Below the pieces are notes generated by a model. It worked only from the letters and a program-made list of their open reading frames with translations. It did not search any database and was not told the origin of the DNA. The position numbers were made by a program, and so were the translations under genes. From Sulfuriferula nivalis (GTDB lineage: Bacteria > Pseudomonadota > Gammaproteobacteria > Burkholderiales > Sulfuriferulaceae), in the NCBI RefSeq assembly GCF_009937995.1, contig NZ_AP021881.1, forward strand, positions 2,108,001 through 2,172,000: a DNA stretch of 64,000 nt. Direction: 5' to 3'. How positions within the stretch are numbered: the stretch's first letter is position 1; each line of letters opens with the position of its first letter. This document shows, piece by piece, positions 37,204 to 46,789 of the stretch.

Positions 37204-40200
37204 TTAAGCCTCCACCGCCACTTTGGCAAAGCCAAAACGACGATACAAAATAGGAAGTAAGACCAAGGTCAGCAAGGTAGAGGTGACTAAACCACCTATC
37301 ACCACAATCGCTAACGGCTTCTGAATTTCAGAGCCTGGACCGCTGGCAAACACCAAGGGCAACAAGCCGAATGCAGCGATCATCGCTGTCATCAGCACCG
37401 GACGCAGCCGGCGTTTCGCACCCTCAACCACAACTTGACTGATATCCATGCCAGTCTCGATAAGCTGATTGAAATAACTGACCAACACCACACCATTGAG
37501 CACGGCTATACCCAGCAAGGCGATAAAGCCGACTGATGCGGGTACAGACATATATTCACCTGATAGCCACAAGGCAAACACACCCCCTATGAGCGCAAAT
37601 GGCACATTGGTCAGCACCAACAGCGCTAACCGCAGTGAATTAAATGTGGCATAGAGCAGCAAAAATATCATCATCAGCGCGATCGGTACGACGATAGCCA
37701 GACGTTTAGCCGCACGTTGCTGATTCTCAAACTGTCCGCCCCAGACGATGCTATAGGCTGCGGGCAACGATACCTTGCTCGCCACAGCACGCTTAGCCTC
37801 ATCGACAAAGCCCACCAAATCACGCCCACGCACATTGGCTTGTACCACGACATAACGGCGAGCGTTTTCTCTATCCACTTTCACCGGACCATCAACACGC
37901 TGCAAATGGGCGATTTCGGATAACGGTATGCTGCGACCATCTGGCAAGGTGATGCGCATCGCCGCAAACTGTTCCGGCGAATTACGCACGGCTTCCCCGC
38001 CACGCAATACCAACGGTGTACGACGCACACCTTCGAGCACCACACCTAGCTGCTTGCCTTCGATTTGCGCCCGCAGGTCATTCTGGATGTCATCGGTATT
38101 CAAGCCAAACCGCCCAGCTGCCAGCCTGTCAACTTTGATCTGCAAGAATTGCACACCATCATTTTTAACCGTAATAACGTCTTCAGCACCAGGGATGGCT
38201 TTGAGCACGCCTTCAACTTGACCTGCCAACTGATTTAACTGAGCCAGATCCGTACCAAAGATTTTCACAGCCAAATCACCACGCACGCCTGTCAGCATTT
38301 CCGACACGCGCATTTCTATCGGCTGTGTAAATGATATCGTCACCCCGGGGAAATCCTGCATCACCGTGCGCAACTGATCAATTAACCAGGGTTTATCAGG
38401 CTTGCGCCATTGATCACGAGGCTTAAGTACGAGGAAGGTATCAGTCTGGTTCAAACCCATAGGATCTAATCCCAGTTCATCCGAACCTGTCCGCGCCACG
38501 ACACCCTTGACTTCAGGCACACGCATGAGTGCTTGCTGTATACGCAGATCCAGTTTCACCGAGTCTTCCAGGCTGATAGATGGTAATTTTTCCAGTTGCA
38601 GAATCACATCACCCTCATCCATCACCGGCATAAAGGTTTTACCTATCAGGGTATAAACCCCTGCTGTTGCTACCAAACCCAATACTGCGGCGATAACTAC
38701 CGTACGCGCGTGTGCAAGACTCCACACCAAAGCAGGCTCATAAATCGCCATAGCCTTACGCACCAGCCAAGGGTCACTATGCGCACCCTGTTTCAGCAGC
38801 CAGGAAGCTAGCACAGGCACCAACGTCAATGACAGCAATAATGAACCTGCCAAAGCAAATACTATGGTCAGTGCAACAGGAATAAACAGCTTGCCTTCCA
38901 GTCCTTGTAGCGTCAGTAAGGGGAAGAACACGATAATGATAATCAGCACACCAGATGCTACAGGGGTGATGACCTCACCAACTGCACGATAAATCAGATG
39001 CAGTTTTTCAGCCGTCTTATCATGCGCCAGATGGGTGACGATATTTTCCACCACAACAACCGCCGCATCGACCAGCATACCAATCGCTATCGCCAGCCCG
39101 CCCAGACTCATGAGATTCGCCGACATATCAAATTGGCGCATGAGAATGAATGTGAATAAGGCAGATAAGGGCAATACCACTGCAACCAGCACAGCGGCCC
39201 GCAAATTACCTAAGAACAGAACCAACAATATCACCACCAGCACTATCGCTTCTGCCAAAGCTTCCGCCACTGTCCCCACCGCGCGATCAACCAGACCGCC
39301 CCGGTTGTAGAATACTTTGGTGTGCACGCCTGCAGGCAGCCCTTTATCAATCTCAATCAGTCGCTCCTGTACGGCAGCAACCACTTGCCGTGCATTAGCA
39401 CCCTTTAACCCCAGCACCAGGCCTTCTACCGCCTCACCACGACCATCCTTGGTCACTGCGCCATAACGAGTCAAGCTGCCGACCTGGACTTCTGCCACGT
39501 CACCCACACGCACAGGCACGCCATCGCGGTTTGTGATAACGATGGCACGTACGTCATCCAAGGTCTTAATTGCACCTTCAACACGCACAACCAATACTTC
39601 TTCACCTGCACGCAAACGCCCTGCACCATCATTTCGATTATTCAGTTCCAGTGCGCGTTGCAAATCATTCAACTGCACGCCTCGCGCTGCTAACTGAGCA
39701 TTGTTTGGTACGACTTCGAACGTACGCACCATGCCACCCAACGTATTCACATCAGCCACACCAGGCAAAGTACGTAGTTGTGGACGAATTACCCAATCCA
39801 GCAGTGAACGCCGCTGCTCGAGCGACAATCCGCCACCTTCAACGGTAAACATAAACATCTCACCCAGCGGCGTAGTAATTGGTGCTAATCCGCCTGAACT
39901 GCCTATGGGTAGGCTACTCTGCACATTGGCTAAACGTTCAGCAACTTGCTGGCGAGCCCAATAAATATCGGTGCCTTCGGCAAAATCGATGGTAATGTCG
40001 GCCAATGCATACTTAGAAATAGAGCGTAATATTTGCTGCTTGGGTATGCCCAGCATTTCTGTTTCTATCGGCGCAACAATACGCGCTTCGACTTCTTCAG
40101 GAGTCATGCCTGGGGCTTTCATGATGAGCTTAACTTGCGTGCTCGATACATCAGGAAAGGCATCTATCGGCAACTGCTGAAAAGCCATCCAGCCAGTACC

Positions 40201-40272
40201 GATCAAAATAGCGGTCAATATTAATATCAACAGCCGCTTGGAGAGGGCAAAAGCGACGAGTTTATCTAACAT
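37204..40272 (-). CDS. Heavy-metal RND efflux pump (CzcA/CusA family)
   Basis: Inner-membrane proton-driven pump, 1022 residues from the ATG at 40272, which starts MLDKLVAFALSKR as this family usually does and lies two bases after the adaptor stop. Twelve membrane helices and two large periplasmic loops. The proton-relay helix reads IAIGMLVDAAVVVVEN: the second aspartate and the glutamate of the CzcA motif DFGxxVDGAVxxxEN are present, the first aspartate is not, as in CusA. The periplasmic stretch FTQPIEMRVSEMLTGVRGD is instead CzcA-like. The metal therefore stays open: divalent (Co, Zn, Cd, Ni) or Cu/Ag. Confidence 0.92.
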   Translation of the reverse strand: MLDKLVAFALSKRLLILILTAILIGTGWMAFQQLPIDAFPDVSSTQVKLIMKAPGMTPEEVEARIVAPIETEMLGIPKQQILRSISKYALADITIDFAEGTDIYWARQQVAERLANVQSSLPIGSSGGLAPITTPLGEMFMFTVEGGGLSLEQRRSLLDWVIRPQLRTLPGVADVNTLGGMVRTFEVVPNNAQLAARGVQLNDLQRALELNNRNDGAGRLRAGEEVLVVRVEGAIKTLDDVRAIVITNRDGVPVRVGDVAEVQVGSLTRYGAVTKDGRGEAVEGLVLGLKGANARQVVAAVQERLIEIDKGLPAGVHTKVFYNRGGLVDRAVGTVAEALAEAIVLVVILLVLFLGNLRAAVLVAVVLPLSALFTFILMRQFDMSANLMSLGGLAIAIGMLVDAAVVVVENIVTHLAHDKTAEKLHLIYRAVGEVITPVASGVLIIIIVFFPLLTLQGLEGKLFIPVALTIVFALAGSLLLSLTLVPVLASWLLKQGAHSDPWLVRKAMAIYEPALVWSLAHARTVVIAAVLGLVATAGVYTLIGKTFMPVMDEGDVILQLEKLPSISLEDSVKLDLRIQQALMRVPEVKGVVARTGSDELGLDPMGLNQTDTFLVLKPRDQWRKPDKPWLIDQLRTVMQDFPGVTISFTQPIEMRVSEMLTGVRGDLAVKIFGTDLAQLNQLAGQVEGVLKAIPGAEDVITVKNDGVQFLQIKVDRLAAGRFGLNTDDIQNDLRAQIEGKQLGVVLEGVRRTPLVLRGGEAVRNSPEQFAAMRITLPDGRSIPLSEIAHLQRVDGPVKVDRENARRYVVVQANVRGRDLVGFVDEAKRAVASKVSLPAAYSIVWGGQFENQQRAAKRLAIVVPIALMMIFLLLYATFNSLRLALLVLTNVPFALIGGVFALWLSGEYMSVPASVGFIALLGIAVLNGVVLVSYFNQLIETGMDISQVVVEGAKRRLRPVLMTAMIAAFGLLPLVFASGPGSEIQKPLAIVVIGGLVTSTLLTLVLLPILYRRFGFAKVAVEA

Positions 40273-40274
40273 GA

Positions 40275-41357
40275 TTATTCGCCTCCTACGCCAGTCCACA
40301 CCGCCTTAATCTGCGCAACACCCTGGATAGCAATCATGTCGGTGGGCAATAACTTGCCCGAAATACTCGCCATCGTTCCCGTATGGGCTAATACTTGTAC
40401 CGCAACTGGATGGAATCCGTGTGCATCACGTACGAATACATAGGGTTTATTCTGCTGATATACAATTGCACTTGCAGGAACCTGCCAAGCTGCAGTGGCT
40501 GCATGCCCACTGATTTTGGCTTCAACGGCTTGCCCACTCATCAGCCCATCCAAATCCCCGCTAATTTCTGCACGCACGGTGACAGTTTGTGAAGCCTGAG
40601 CGCTTTGTGCAATCGACAATACCCGACCCGTTGCAGTACGTCCGACCAGACTTACCGTGTCGTTAACTTTAATATTGGCTGCCAACTGACTAGGCACTTG
40701 TATCACCAGCCACAACGGGCGCATTTGAGCGATTTTGAATAAAGCCGTGGTGGTATCAACGCGTTGACCGGCTGTGACATTGGCCTCCAACACCACACCA
40801 GATATCGGCGATGCCAGTTGCAATTCTGCACTACGTGCAGTTCCGTGCTCCATTTGCGAGATGGTACTGGCTGGCACGCCTAACATACGAAGCGATTGGC
40901 GCTGTTGTGTCAGCATCGCCTGTGCAGACAAATAGTTTGCCCGAGTCGTTTGCTGGCGTGATGCGGGGATAATGCCATCAGCCAATAATTTATCATCACG
41001 CTGCATTTGTGCCTGTGCCAGTTGTGCCTGCGCTGCCGCCTGCACCAGCCCACCTTGTGCTTGCGCCAAATCTGGACTCAATAAGCTTGCCAGTGGTTGA
41101 CCTGCTTTAACCTGCGTGTTCGCTGTGACCCAGATACGACTCACCATCCCCATCATAGGCGCGGCAACTATGCGCTCCTGATTTGCTGGTATTGCTACCA
41201 TTGCAGGGTAACTTAAACTGGTTGTTGATTGGCTACTGCTAATTGGGGTGGTAACGATACCCAATGTTTGTAGTTGTTTGGCAGTAAATGCCAATTGATC
41301 AGCGGCATAAGCCGTAACTGCTGTGCTCAATGCAACAGCAAAAATAATGCGTTTCAT
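40275..41357 (-). CDS. Periplasmic adaptor of metal RND efflux
   Basis: Membrane-fusion protein of 360 residues linking the pump to the outer-membrane duct. It has a signal peptide (cleavage after AYA, residue 18). The lipoyl/hairpin halves are visible (IVAAPMMGMVSRIWV and GVVLEANVTAGQRVD) flanking a helical hairpin rich in A and Q (LAQAQGGLVQAAAQAQLAQ). Beta-barrel and membrane-proximal domains follow. GAGGATAT precedes the ATG. It lacks the histidine-rich N-terminus of some CzcB proteins. It is the first gene of the adaptor-pump-duct trio. Confidence 0.9.
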   Translation of the reverse strand: MKRIIFAVALSTAVTAYAADQLAFTAKQLQTLGIVTTPISSSQSTTSLSYPAMVAIPANQERIVAAPMMGMVSRIWVTANTQVKAGQPLASLLSPDLAQAQGGLVQAAAQAQLAQAQMQRDDKLLADGIIPASRQQTTRANYLSAQAMLTQQRQSLRMLGVPASTISQMEHGTARSAELQLASPISGVVLEANVTAGQRVDTTTALFKIAQMRPLWLVIQVPSQLAANIKVNDTVSLVGRTATGRVLSIAQSAQASQTVTVRAEISGDLDGLMSGQAVEAKISGHAATAAWQVPASAIVYQQNKPYVFVRDAHGFHPVAVQVLAHTGTMASISGKLLPTDMIAIQGVAQIKAVWTGVGGE

Positions 41358-41384
41358 GGTATATCCTCACACAAAAAATAGTCA

Positions 41385-41406
41385 CCTATTGTCGGTTAAC
41401 AATAGG
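41385..41406. promoter_or_regulatory. 8-bp inverted repeat upstream of the efflux adaptor gene
   Basis: CCTATTGT at 41385-41392 and ACAATAGG at 41399-41406 are exact reverse complements with a 6-base loop. It lies 27 bases upstream of the adaptor ATG, in the only sizeable gap (56 bases) of this set. It may be a metal-regulator operator or an RNA stem that sets the expression of the trio against the genes before it. Confidence 0.5.
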
Positions 41407-41413
41407 AGTAAAT

Positions 41414-41809
41414 CTAAACGTGTGAGGTTGGAGGTGCGAGTGACCAGGGTAGTGCGTAAGATGGAGTACGGAATACAGCAGGAATACGGAATAAACTTGT
41501 CCACACCAAAGCTGGTGCAGGTAACAAAGCGAGCACAAGAATAGCGACGAGTAAAAACACATCCATAACACTGATGTCCAACTCATTTTTCCCTACCGAT
41601 TCCATACCTATTGCATCTTCTTCGGCAAGGTTTGCTTTCATCTGATACATACCTGATTCGGCAGGCATGTGATTTGTATCAATTTCCAGATTTGGCATAT
41701 GAATTTTGCCAGGACTGGATAAATCATGAACATGTGCATGCAACAGCGGCGCCATACCTTGCAGTAGCGCCAGCCATATAATTAACACCCATGTCAGACT
41801 GGATTTCAT
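41414..41809 (-). CDS. Small exported H/M-containing protein, CzcI-like by position
   Basis: A 131-residue protein from the ATG at 41809 (a GTG two codons earlier is also possible). It has an N-terminal hydrophobic segment, then HAHVHDL and HMPAESGMYQMK, a run of possible metal ligands, and a second hydrophobic stretch near residue 90 (VMDVFLLVAILVLALLP). Size, export and position directly before a metal RND trio resemble CzcI-type accessory proteins or DUF2946-like proteins, but I see no decisive motif. It starts 9 bases after the CopD-like gene. Confidence 0.6.
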   Translation of the reverse strand: MKSSLTWVLIIWLALLQGMAPLLHAHVHDLSSPGKIHMPNLEIDTNHMPAESGMYQMKANLAEEDAIGMESVGKNELDISVMDVFLLVAILVLALLPAPALVWTSLFRIPAVFRTPSYALPWSLAPPTSHV

Positions 41810-41818
41810 AATCACAAA

Positions 41819-42268
41819 TTAGCCTAAATAAACGCCTAAAGTTGCCACAGTAACGGTGACTAAACCCAGTGTTAAATTAATTGCAATCAACTTGCGGATC
41901 TGTCCCAATGCCGCTCCACCAGCCGGCCAGTCCTTTGCAGCAACAGCTCGCTTCAAACGTTTGTAGGGTGCAAAAAACACATGCGCGAATAACAGCATCA
42001 TGATCACACCCAGCACGAACATCAAGCTAACATAATGTGTTGGCGGCATACCCATACTAAACATCATATGCATGCCCGTACCCAGAATGATTGCAACTGA
42101 ACCCCATACCCACGGAAAGAAACGACCAAACACACCTTCCCATAAGCTCAAACGCTGTGGTGGCTCTAAGCGTTCTGCTGCAACAGGGCGTAAAGCCATA
42201 TACGCAAAAAACATTCCGCCCACCCAAATTACAACACTTAACACATGTAAAAACTTTGCAATTATCAT
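41819..42268 (-). CDS. CopD-like four-helix membrane protein
   Basis: A 149-residue membrane protein with four hydrophobic segments. It begins IIAKFLHVLSVVIWVGGMFFA, the CopD-domain signature, with a conserved histidine in the first helix. Methionines and a histidine cluster at a helix end (GMHMMFSMGMPPTH) could bind copper. CopD-domain proteins take part in copper uptake or tolerance, or act as heme-binding membrane proteins. It sits 9 bases after rnhB and just before the efflux genes. Confidence 0.75.
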   Translation of the reverse strand: MIIAKFLHVLSVVIWVGGMFFAYMALRPVAAERLEPPQRLSLWEGVFGRFFPWVWGSVAIILGTGMHMMFSMGMPPTHYVSLMFVLGVIMMLLFAHVFFAPYKRLKRAVAAKDWPAGGAALGQIRKLIAINLTLGLVTVTVATLGVYLG

Positions 42269-42277
42269 TATTTATCC

Positions 42278-42859
42278 CTAAAAATCAATTTCAACTTGCT
42301 GCACTATTTTTTTGACAGGTGCATAGCTTAGCCTATGTTCTGGCGTAATACCAAACCTAACAAGCGCTGCCCTGTGCGCCGCCGTCGGATAACCTTTATG
42401 CTGATCGAAACCATACTGTGGGTAGAGTGCATGTAAACGCATTAGTTCCCGATCACGTGCAGTTTTTGCCAGGATTGATGCCGCCGATATGCATGGCTCC
42501 AGCGCATCTCCCTGAACGATAGCTCGACTAGGTAATTTCGTCGCAGGACAATGCAGGCCATCGACAAGTACTTCGTCTGGCTGTATAGCTAAAGCCTCAA
42601 TCGCACGCCGCATCGCCAGCATCGACGCTTGCAAAATGTTAATCTCGTCAATTTCCGCGGCAGTTGCAAAGCTTACCGCATATGCCAAAGCATGCTCCTT
42701 GATCAACACTTCCAAAGCATCACGGCGCTTGGCACTCAATTTCTTAGAATCGTTAAGTCCGACAATAGGTTTATTGGGATCGAGTATGACAGCCGCAGCA
42801 TAAACAGCACCTGCCAAAGGACCACGACCGGCTTCATCTACCCCGCAGATTAATCGCAT
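42278..42859 (-). CDS. rnhB: Ribonuclease HII
   Basis: Removes ribonucleotides and RNA from RNA-DNA hybrids. At 193 residues it has normal length. The active-site motif is [15 protein letters not shown] (D and E near residues 7-8), with a further aspartate in EVLVDGLHC and the family stretch [13 protein letters not shown]. The ATG overlaps the lpxB end by 10 bases, so it closes the lipid A part of the cluster, as in many proteobacteria. Confidence 0.96.
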   Translation of the reverse strand: MRLICGVDEAGRGPLAGAVYAAAVILDPNKPIVGLNDSKKLSAKRRDALEVLIKEHALAYAVSFATAAEIDEINILQASMLAMRRAIEALAIQPDEVLVDGLHCPATKLPSRAIVQGDALEPCISAASILAKTARDRELMRLHALYPQYGFDQHKGYPTAAHRAALVRFGITPEHRLSYAPVKKIVQQVEIDF

Positions 42860-44004
42860 TTTAAGTAAGGCAATATCGCTGCGGCCATTTTTTCAGCTGT
42901 ATTTTGCTTGAGTGATACATATTGTCGAGTGAACTCAGTTTCTATCTCTGCACGCCGTGTTTTATCTTCCAGCAATGCCATCAGCGCATCAGCTAACTGC
43001 GGCGCGGTAGCATTTTCCTGCACTAATTCAGGCACGACTTCACGGTTCGCCAAAATATTAGGTAACCCTACCCAGGGCAAATAGGCTTGTCTGCGCATCA
43101 AATAGGCAGTGATTTTAGGCACTCGATAAGTAATCACCATAGGACGTCTTAACAAGGCTGCTTCCAGCGTTGCCGTACCTGATGCAATCAGTGCAATATC
43201 AGCTGCAGCAAGCGCATAATCTGCGTGACCTATCATGATTTGTATATTGGGTAAATGCTCGCAGGCATGCATGGCTGCGGTGAAAATTTCACGCGTTGCA
43301 CGACTAATCAAGGGGGTTATAAAACGTACTTGCGGATTACGAGCCTGGATCAGTTGTGCAGTCTCTACGAATAATTGCGCATGCTGTTTGAGCTCACCAA
43401 CGCGACTTCCAGGCAATAGGGCAATAATCGGCTGTGCAATGGGCAAATTCAAGCGCGCACGGGTGCCATCACGATCAGGTTGCGCAGGCAAGGTATCTGC
43501 TAACGGATGCCCGACATAAGTCACCGGTATGCCTGCTTTTTGATAAATTACCGCTTCAAAAGGAAACACAACGAGCATATGACTAACGGCTTTGGCAATT
43601 TTTTTGATACGTCCACCACGCCACGCCCATATAGACGGGCTGACATAATGTACAGTAGGAATACCATGGGATTTAAGTGAGGCCTCTAATCCCAGATTAA
43701 AATCTGGTGCATCAATGCCTATAAACAAATCTGGTGGATTTGCTAATATCGTTTTTTTAAGATTACGCCGTATCTTGAGCAATTCAGGCAGATGTTTAAT
43801 AACTTCGACGTAGCCATTAACCGATAGCTTTTCCATAGGATACAGACTGCGTGCACCTGCAAATACCATCTTGGCGCCAGCAATACCGTAAAACTCGGCA
43901 TTGGGGCAATGCGCTTTAATAGCCTGAATCAAATGACTACCCAGCAAATCGCCAGAAGCCTCGCCTGCAACTATCGCAATACGCGGTGGACGTTGGTTGC
44001 TCAT
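42850..44004 (-). CDS. lpxB: Lipid-A-disaccharide synthase
   Basis: Peripheral membrane GT-B glycosyltransferase that joins UDP-2,3-diacylglucosamine and lipid X to the tetra-acyl disaccharide. The 384-residue protein starts with [18 protein letters not shown], the LpxB signature. Further family stretches are [26 protein letters not shown] and [22 protein letters not shown] lies in the nucleotide-sugar site. It begins 6 bases after lpxA and overlaps rnhB. Confidence 0.97.
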   Translation of the reverse strand: MSNQRPPRIAIVAGEASGDLLGSHLIQAIKAHCPNAEFYGIAGAKMVFAGARSLYPMEKLSVNGYVEVIKHLPELLKIRRNLKKTILANPPDLFIGIDAPDFNLGLEASLKSHGIPTVHYVSPSIWAWRGGRIKKIAKAVSHMLVVFPFEAVIYQKAGIPVTYVGHPLADTLPAQPDRDGTRARLNLPIAQPIIALLPGSRVGELKQHAQLFVETAQLIQARNPQVRFITPLISRATREIFTAAMHACEHLPNIQIMIGHADYALAAADIALIASGTATLEAALLRRPMVITYRVPKITAYLMRRQAYLPWVGLPNILANREVVPELVQENATAPQLADALMALLEDKTRRAEIETEFTRQYVSLKQNTAEKMAAAILPYLKCD

Positions 44005-44010
44005 GCCATA

Positions 44011-44781
44011 CTACCGAATGATGCCGCGTTTCGAGTTCACCAGGAAATCAACCATAGGCTGCACTTCAGGAACCTCTTGCGCCAACGCTGCCAGCTGCAC
44101 TTGCGCTTCGGCCAGTGTCAATCCTTCACGATACAATATCTTATAGGCAAGTTTTAAGCCTGCCAACGCTACAGTTGAGTAACCACGGCGCTTTAAGCCT
44201 TCATTATTCATGCCATGTGGTGCAGCGGGCTGACCTGCTATTAAAAGGTATGGTGGTACATCTTTGAAGATGACGCTGGAAATACCCGTCATCACATGTG
44301 CACCTATCTTGCAGAATTGATGAACGCCAGTGAAGCCACCTAGAATTGCATAATCACCCACTTCAACGTGCCCTGCGAGCGATGCATTATTGGCAAACAC
44401 AGTATGATTACCAACATTGCAATCATGCGCTAAATGCACATAGGCCATAATCCAGTTATCATTGCCTATGCGTGTTACACCTGTATCTTGCACTGTACCA
44501 ATATTGAATGTGCAAAACTCTCGGATGATATTACGATCACCGATTTCCAGACGTGTAGGCTCCCCCGCATATTTTTTGTCTTGCGGAACTTCACCCAGTG
44601 AACAGAACTGAAATATCTGATTATCACGACCTATAGTGGTATGCCCATTGATTACCACATGTGGTGCTATGGTAGTACCTGTATCAATCGTGACATACTC
44701 ACCAATGATGCTATAAGCACCGACACTGACGCCTTCAGCTATCTGTGCCTTAGGATGGATAATGGCTGTGTTATGTATCAT
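44011..44781 (-). CDS. lpxA: UDP-N-acetylglucosamine acyltransferase
   Basis: First enzyme of lipid A synthesis; adds a 3-hydroxyacyl chain from acyl carrier protein to UDP-GlcNAc. 256 residues. The N-terminal two thirds are hexapeptide repeats forming a left-handed beta helix (IHPKAQIAEGVSVGAY and following). The catalytic histidine is in MAYVHLAHDCNVGNH. The C-terminal helical domain is typical. It lies 16 bases after fabZ. Confidence 0.97.
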   Translation of the reverse strand: MIHNTAIIHPKAQIAEGVSVGAYSIIGEYVTIDTGTTIAPHVVINGHTTIGRDNQIFQFCSLGEVPQDKKYAGEPTRLEIGDRNIIREFCTFNIGTVQDTGVTRIGNDNWIMAYVHLAHDCNVGNHTVFANNASLAGHVEVGDYAILGGFTGVHQFCKIGAHVMTGISSVIFKDVPPYLLIAGQPAAPHGMNNEGLKRRGYSTVALAGLKLAYKILYREGLTLAEAQVQLAALAQEVPEVQPMVDFLVNSKRGIIR

Positions 44782-44797
44782 TTAACTAACCACTTCA

Positions 44798-45235
44798 TTA
44801 ACGCAACGTCGCCATCATTTCAGCTTCAGCCACACGCTGACCGTCCACTTCAGCATAAGTTGCATATTTCCAGATGCCTTTCAGGTTACGCAAAATCTCT
44901 ACATGCAAGGTTAATTGATCGCCAGGCATAACAGGTTTTTTAAAGCGCGCACCATCGATACCAGCAAAATAGACTACAGCGTCACTATCAGGAGGATTAC
45001 CTACGGTCTTGAACGATAACAAAGCTGCGGCTTGAGCCAATGCTTCCAATACCAACACGCCCGGCATAACAGGATGCTTAGGAAAATGCCCTGCAAAGAA
45101 CGGTTCATTCATACTGACGTTTTTCAGCGCAATAATTTCTTTGCCAGGTTCTAAATGAATTACCCTATCTACCAATAAAAACGGATAACGATGCGGCAAA
45201 TACGCCATAATTTCATTAATATCCATACTAGTCAT
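44798..45235 (-). CDS. fabZ: 3-hydroxyacyl-ACP dehydratase
   Basis: Dehydrates 3-hydroxyacyl-ACP in fatty acid synthesis, competing with LpxA for the same substrate. 145 residues of hot-dog fold. [33 protein letters not shown] holds the catalytic histidine and glutamate. The ATG at 45235 overlaps the lpxD stop by 8 bases; a second ATG at 45226 is possible. Confidence 0.96.
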   Translation of the reverse strand: MTSMDINEIMAYLPHRYPFLLVDRVIHLEPGKEIIALKNVSMNEPFFAGHFPKHPVMPGVLVLEALAQAAALLSFKTVGNPPDSDAVVYFAGIDGARFKKPVMPGDQLTLHVEILRNLKGIWKYATYAEVDGQRVAEAEMMATLR

Positions 45236-46274
45236 TTTTTTTCTCCATACTGGCTAACTGTTGTTCTAAAGCGCGCAGGCGTTTTGCCATGCTGTCTAAA
45301 TGGCGCATTTGTACTGCATTTTTTAACCATTCACTGTGTTCCGAGAATGGCAAGGCGGAAGTATAAGTTCCCGCCTTAGGAAGTGATTTAGTAATCAAGG
45401 TATTCGTTGAAATATTAACCTTGTCAGCAATTTCAATATGACCGAATATCATCGCTGCACCACCTATCGTGCAGTGTGCCCCGATATGCGCACTACCTGC
45501 TATACCAGTACACGCAGCGATAGCCGTATGCTCACCAATGTGGACATTATGTGCAACCTGAATTTGATTATCCAGCTTCACCCCGTCGTGTATTACCGTA
45601 TCATCCAGTGCACCACGATCTATGGTGGTATTAGCCCCGACTTCAACATCATCGCCAATAATTACCCGCCCAATTTGCGGGATTTTTAACCACCGTCCAG
45701 CTTCTGGCGCTAAACCAAAACCATCCGCACCGATGACGCAGCCTGAATGCAAGATCACGTTACTACCAATGACACATGAGGGATAAATGGTGACATTCGC
45801 ATATATCAATGCATTCGTACCAATCTGCACACTTTGACCGATCACCGACCCTGCAGCAATACTGCTACCCGCACCTATGACTGCGTCTCGCTCTATGACC
45901 ACATTGGCAGCGATGCTTACCCCTGCACCGATAACTGCGCTGGGGTGTATTACTGCTCGCTCATGTATACCGAGTTCACCACGCAATGGTGGATTAAATA
46001 AAGTCGAAACTTTAGCAAAATAAGTGTACGGATTATCCGCCAGGATACATGGTTTATCAGTAACACCGACCATATCACGCGCTAAAATGAAAGCGCCAGC
46101 ATGACTGCTGGCTAACTGTTCGCGATACTTAGGATTAGCTAAAAATGCAATATGCTGTGACTGCGCCTGAGCCAGGCTCGCAACTTGAGTAACACAAACT
46201 GACGCGTTACCCTGTACAGAACCACCCAGTTGTTCAGTTAATTCCTTAAGACTGTAACTAATTGCATGCGCCAC
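45228..46274 (-). CDS. lpxD: UDP-3-O-acylglucosamine N-acyltransferase
   Basis: Third step of lipid A synthesis, N-acylation. 348 residues: an N-terminal uridine-binding domain (about 1-100), then hexapeptide repeats of a left-handed beta helix with the catalytic histidine region [15 protein letters not shown], then a C-terminal helix (about 320-348) rich in L, E and K. It begins 4 bases after skp and overlaps fabZ. Confidence 0.97.
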   Translation of the reverse strand: MAHAISYSLKELTEQLGGSVQGNASVCVTQVASLAQAQSQHIAFLANPKYREQLASSHAGAFILARDMVGVTDKPCILADNPYTYFAKVSTLFNPPLRGELGIHERAVIHPSAVIGAGVSIAANVVIERDAVIGAGSSIAAGSVIGQSVQIGTNALIYANVTIYPSCVIGSNVILHSGCVIGADGFGLAPEAGRWLKIPQIGRVIIGDDVEVGANTTIDRGALDDTVIHDGVKLDNQIQVAHNVHIGEHTAIAACTGIAGSAHIGAHCTIGGAAMIFGHIEIADKVNISTNTLITKSLPKAGTYTSALPFSEHSEWLKNAVQMRHLDSMAKRLRALEQQLASMEKKND

Positions 46275-46278
46275 AGCA

Positions 46279-46779
46279 TTACTGACTCAAAGAACGAATA
46301 ATGCGGTCGGTAATGTCAATTTTTGGACTGAAATAAATCACATCTTCAAGAATAACATCGTACTTTTCAGATTCGCCGTAAGCTTGAATAGCTTTACGTG
46401 CTTTGTCCTGAACCTTAACTAACTCTTCATTGCGGCGAACATTTAAATCTTCACGAAATTCACGTACGCTACGCTGATAATCACGATTCAGATTAGCCAA
46501 ATCACGCTCTTTACGCTGCTTATCAGCATCAGACATAGTCAATCCATCTTTTTCCAGCTGTGCTTGTAAATCACGAGCTTGCTTAGCCATTTTCTGTAAA
46601 TCAGCATCACGACCAGAAAACTCTTTTTCAAGTTTCTTTTGCGCTGCCAAAGCAATAGGCGCTTCGCGAAATACACGATCAGTATTCACAAAGCCAATTT
46701 TCATATCAGCCATCGCTGTTACACTACTAACCAATAGACTTACCGCTACAACCAACTGCTTGAGTACTACTTTATTCAA
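46279..46779 (-). CDS. skp: Periplasmic chaperone Skp/OmpH
   Basis: Trimeric jellyfish-shaped chaperone that carries unfolded outer-membrane proteins to BamA. 166 residues with a signal peptide (cleavage near residue 24 after TAMA), then [17 protein letters not shown] (the core strand) and long charged helices (about 50-135, coiled coil) forming the tentacles. It follows bamA by 10 bases, the usual partnership. Confidence 0.93.
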   Translation of the reverse strand: MNKVVLKQLVVAVSLLVSSVTAMADMKIGFVNTDRVFREAPIALAAQKKLEKEFSGRDADLQKMAKQARDLQAQLEKDGLTMSDADKQRKERDLANLNRDYQRSVREFREDLNVRRNEELVKVQDKARKAIQAYGESEKYDVILEDVIYFSPKIDITDRIIRSLSQ

Positions 46780-46789
46780 AATTTACCCC

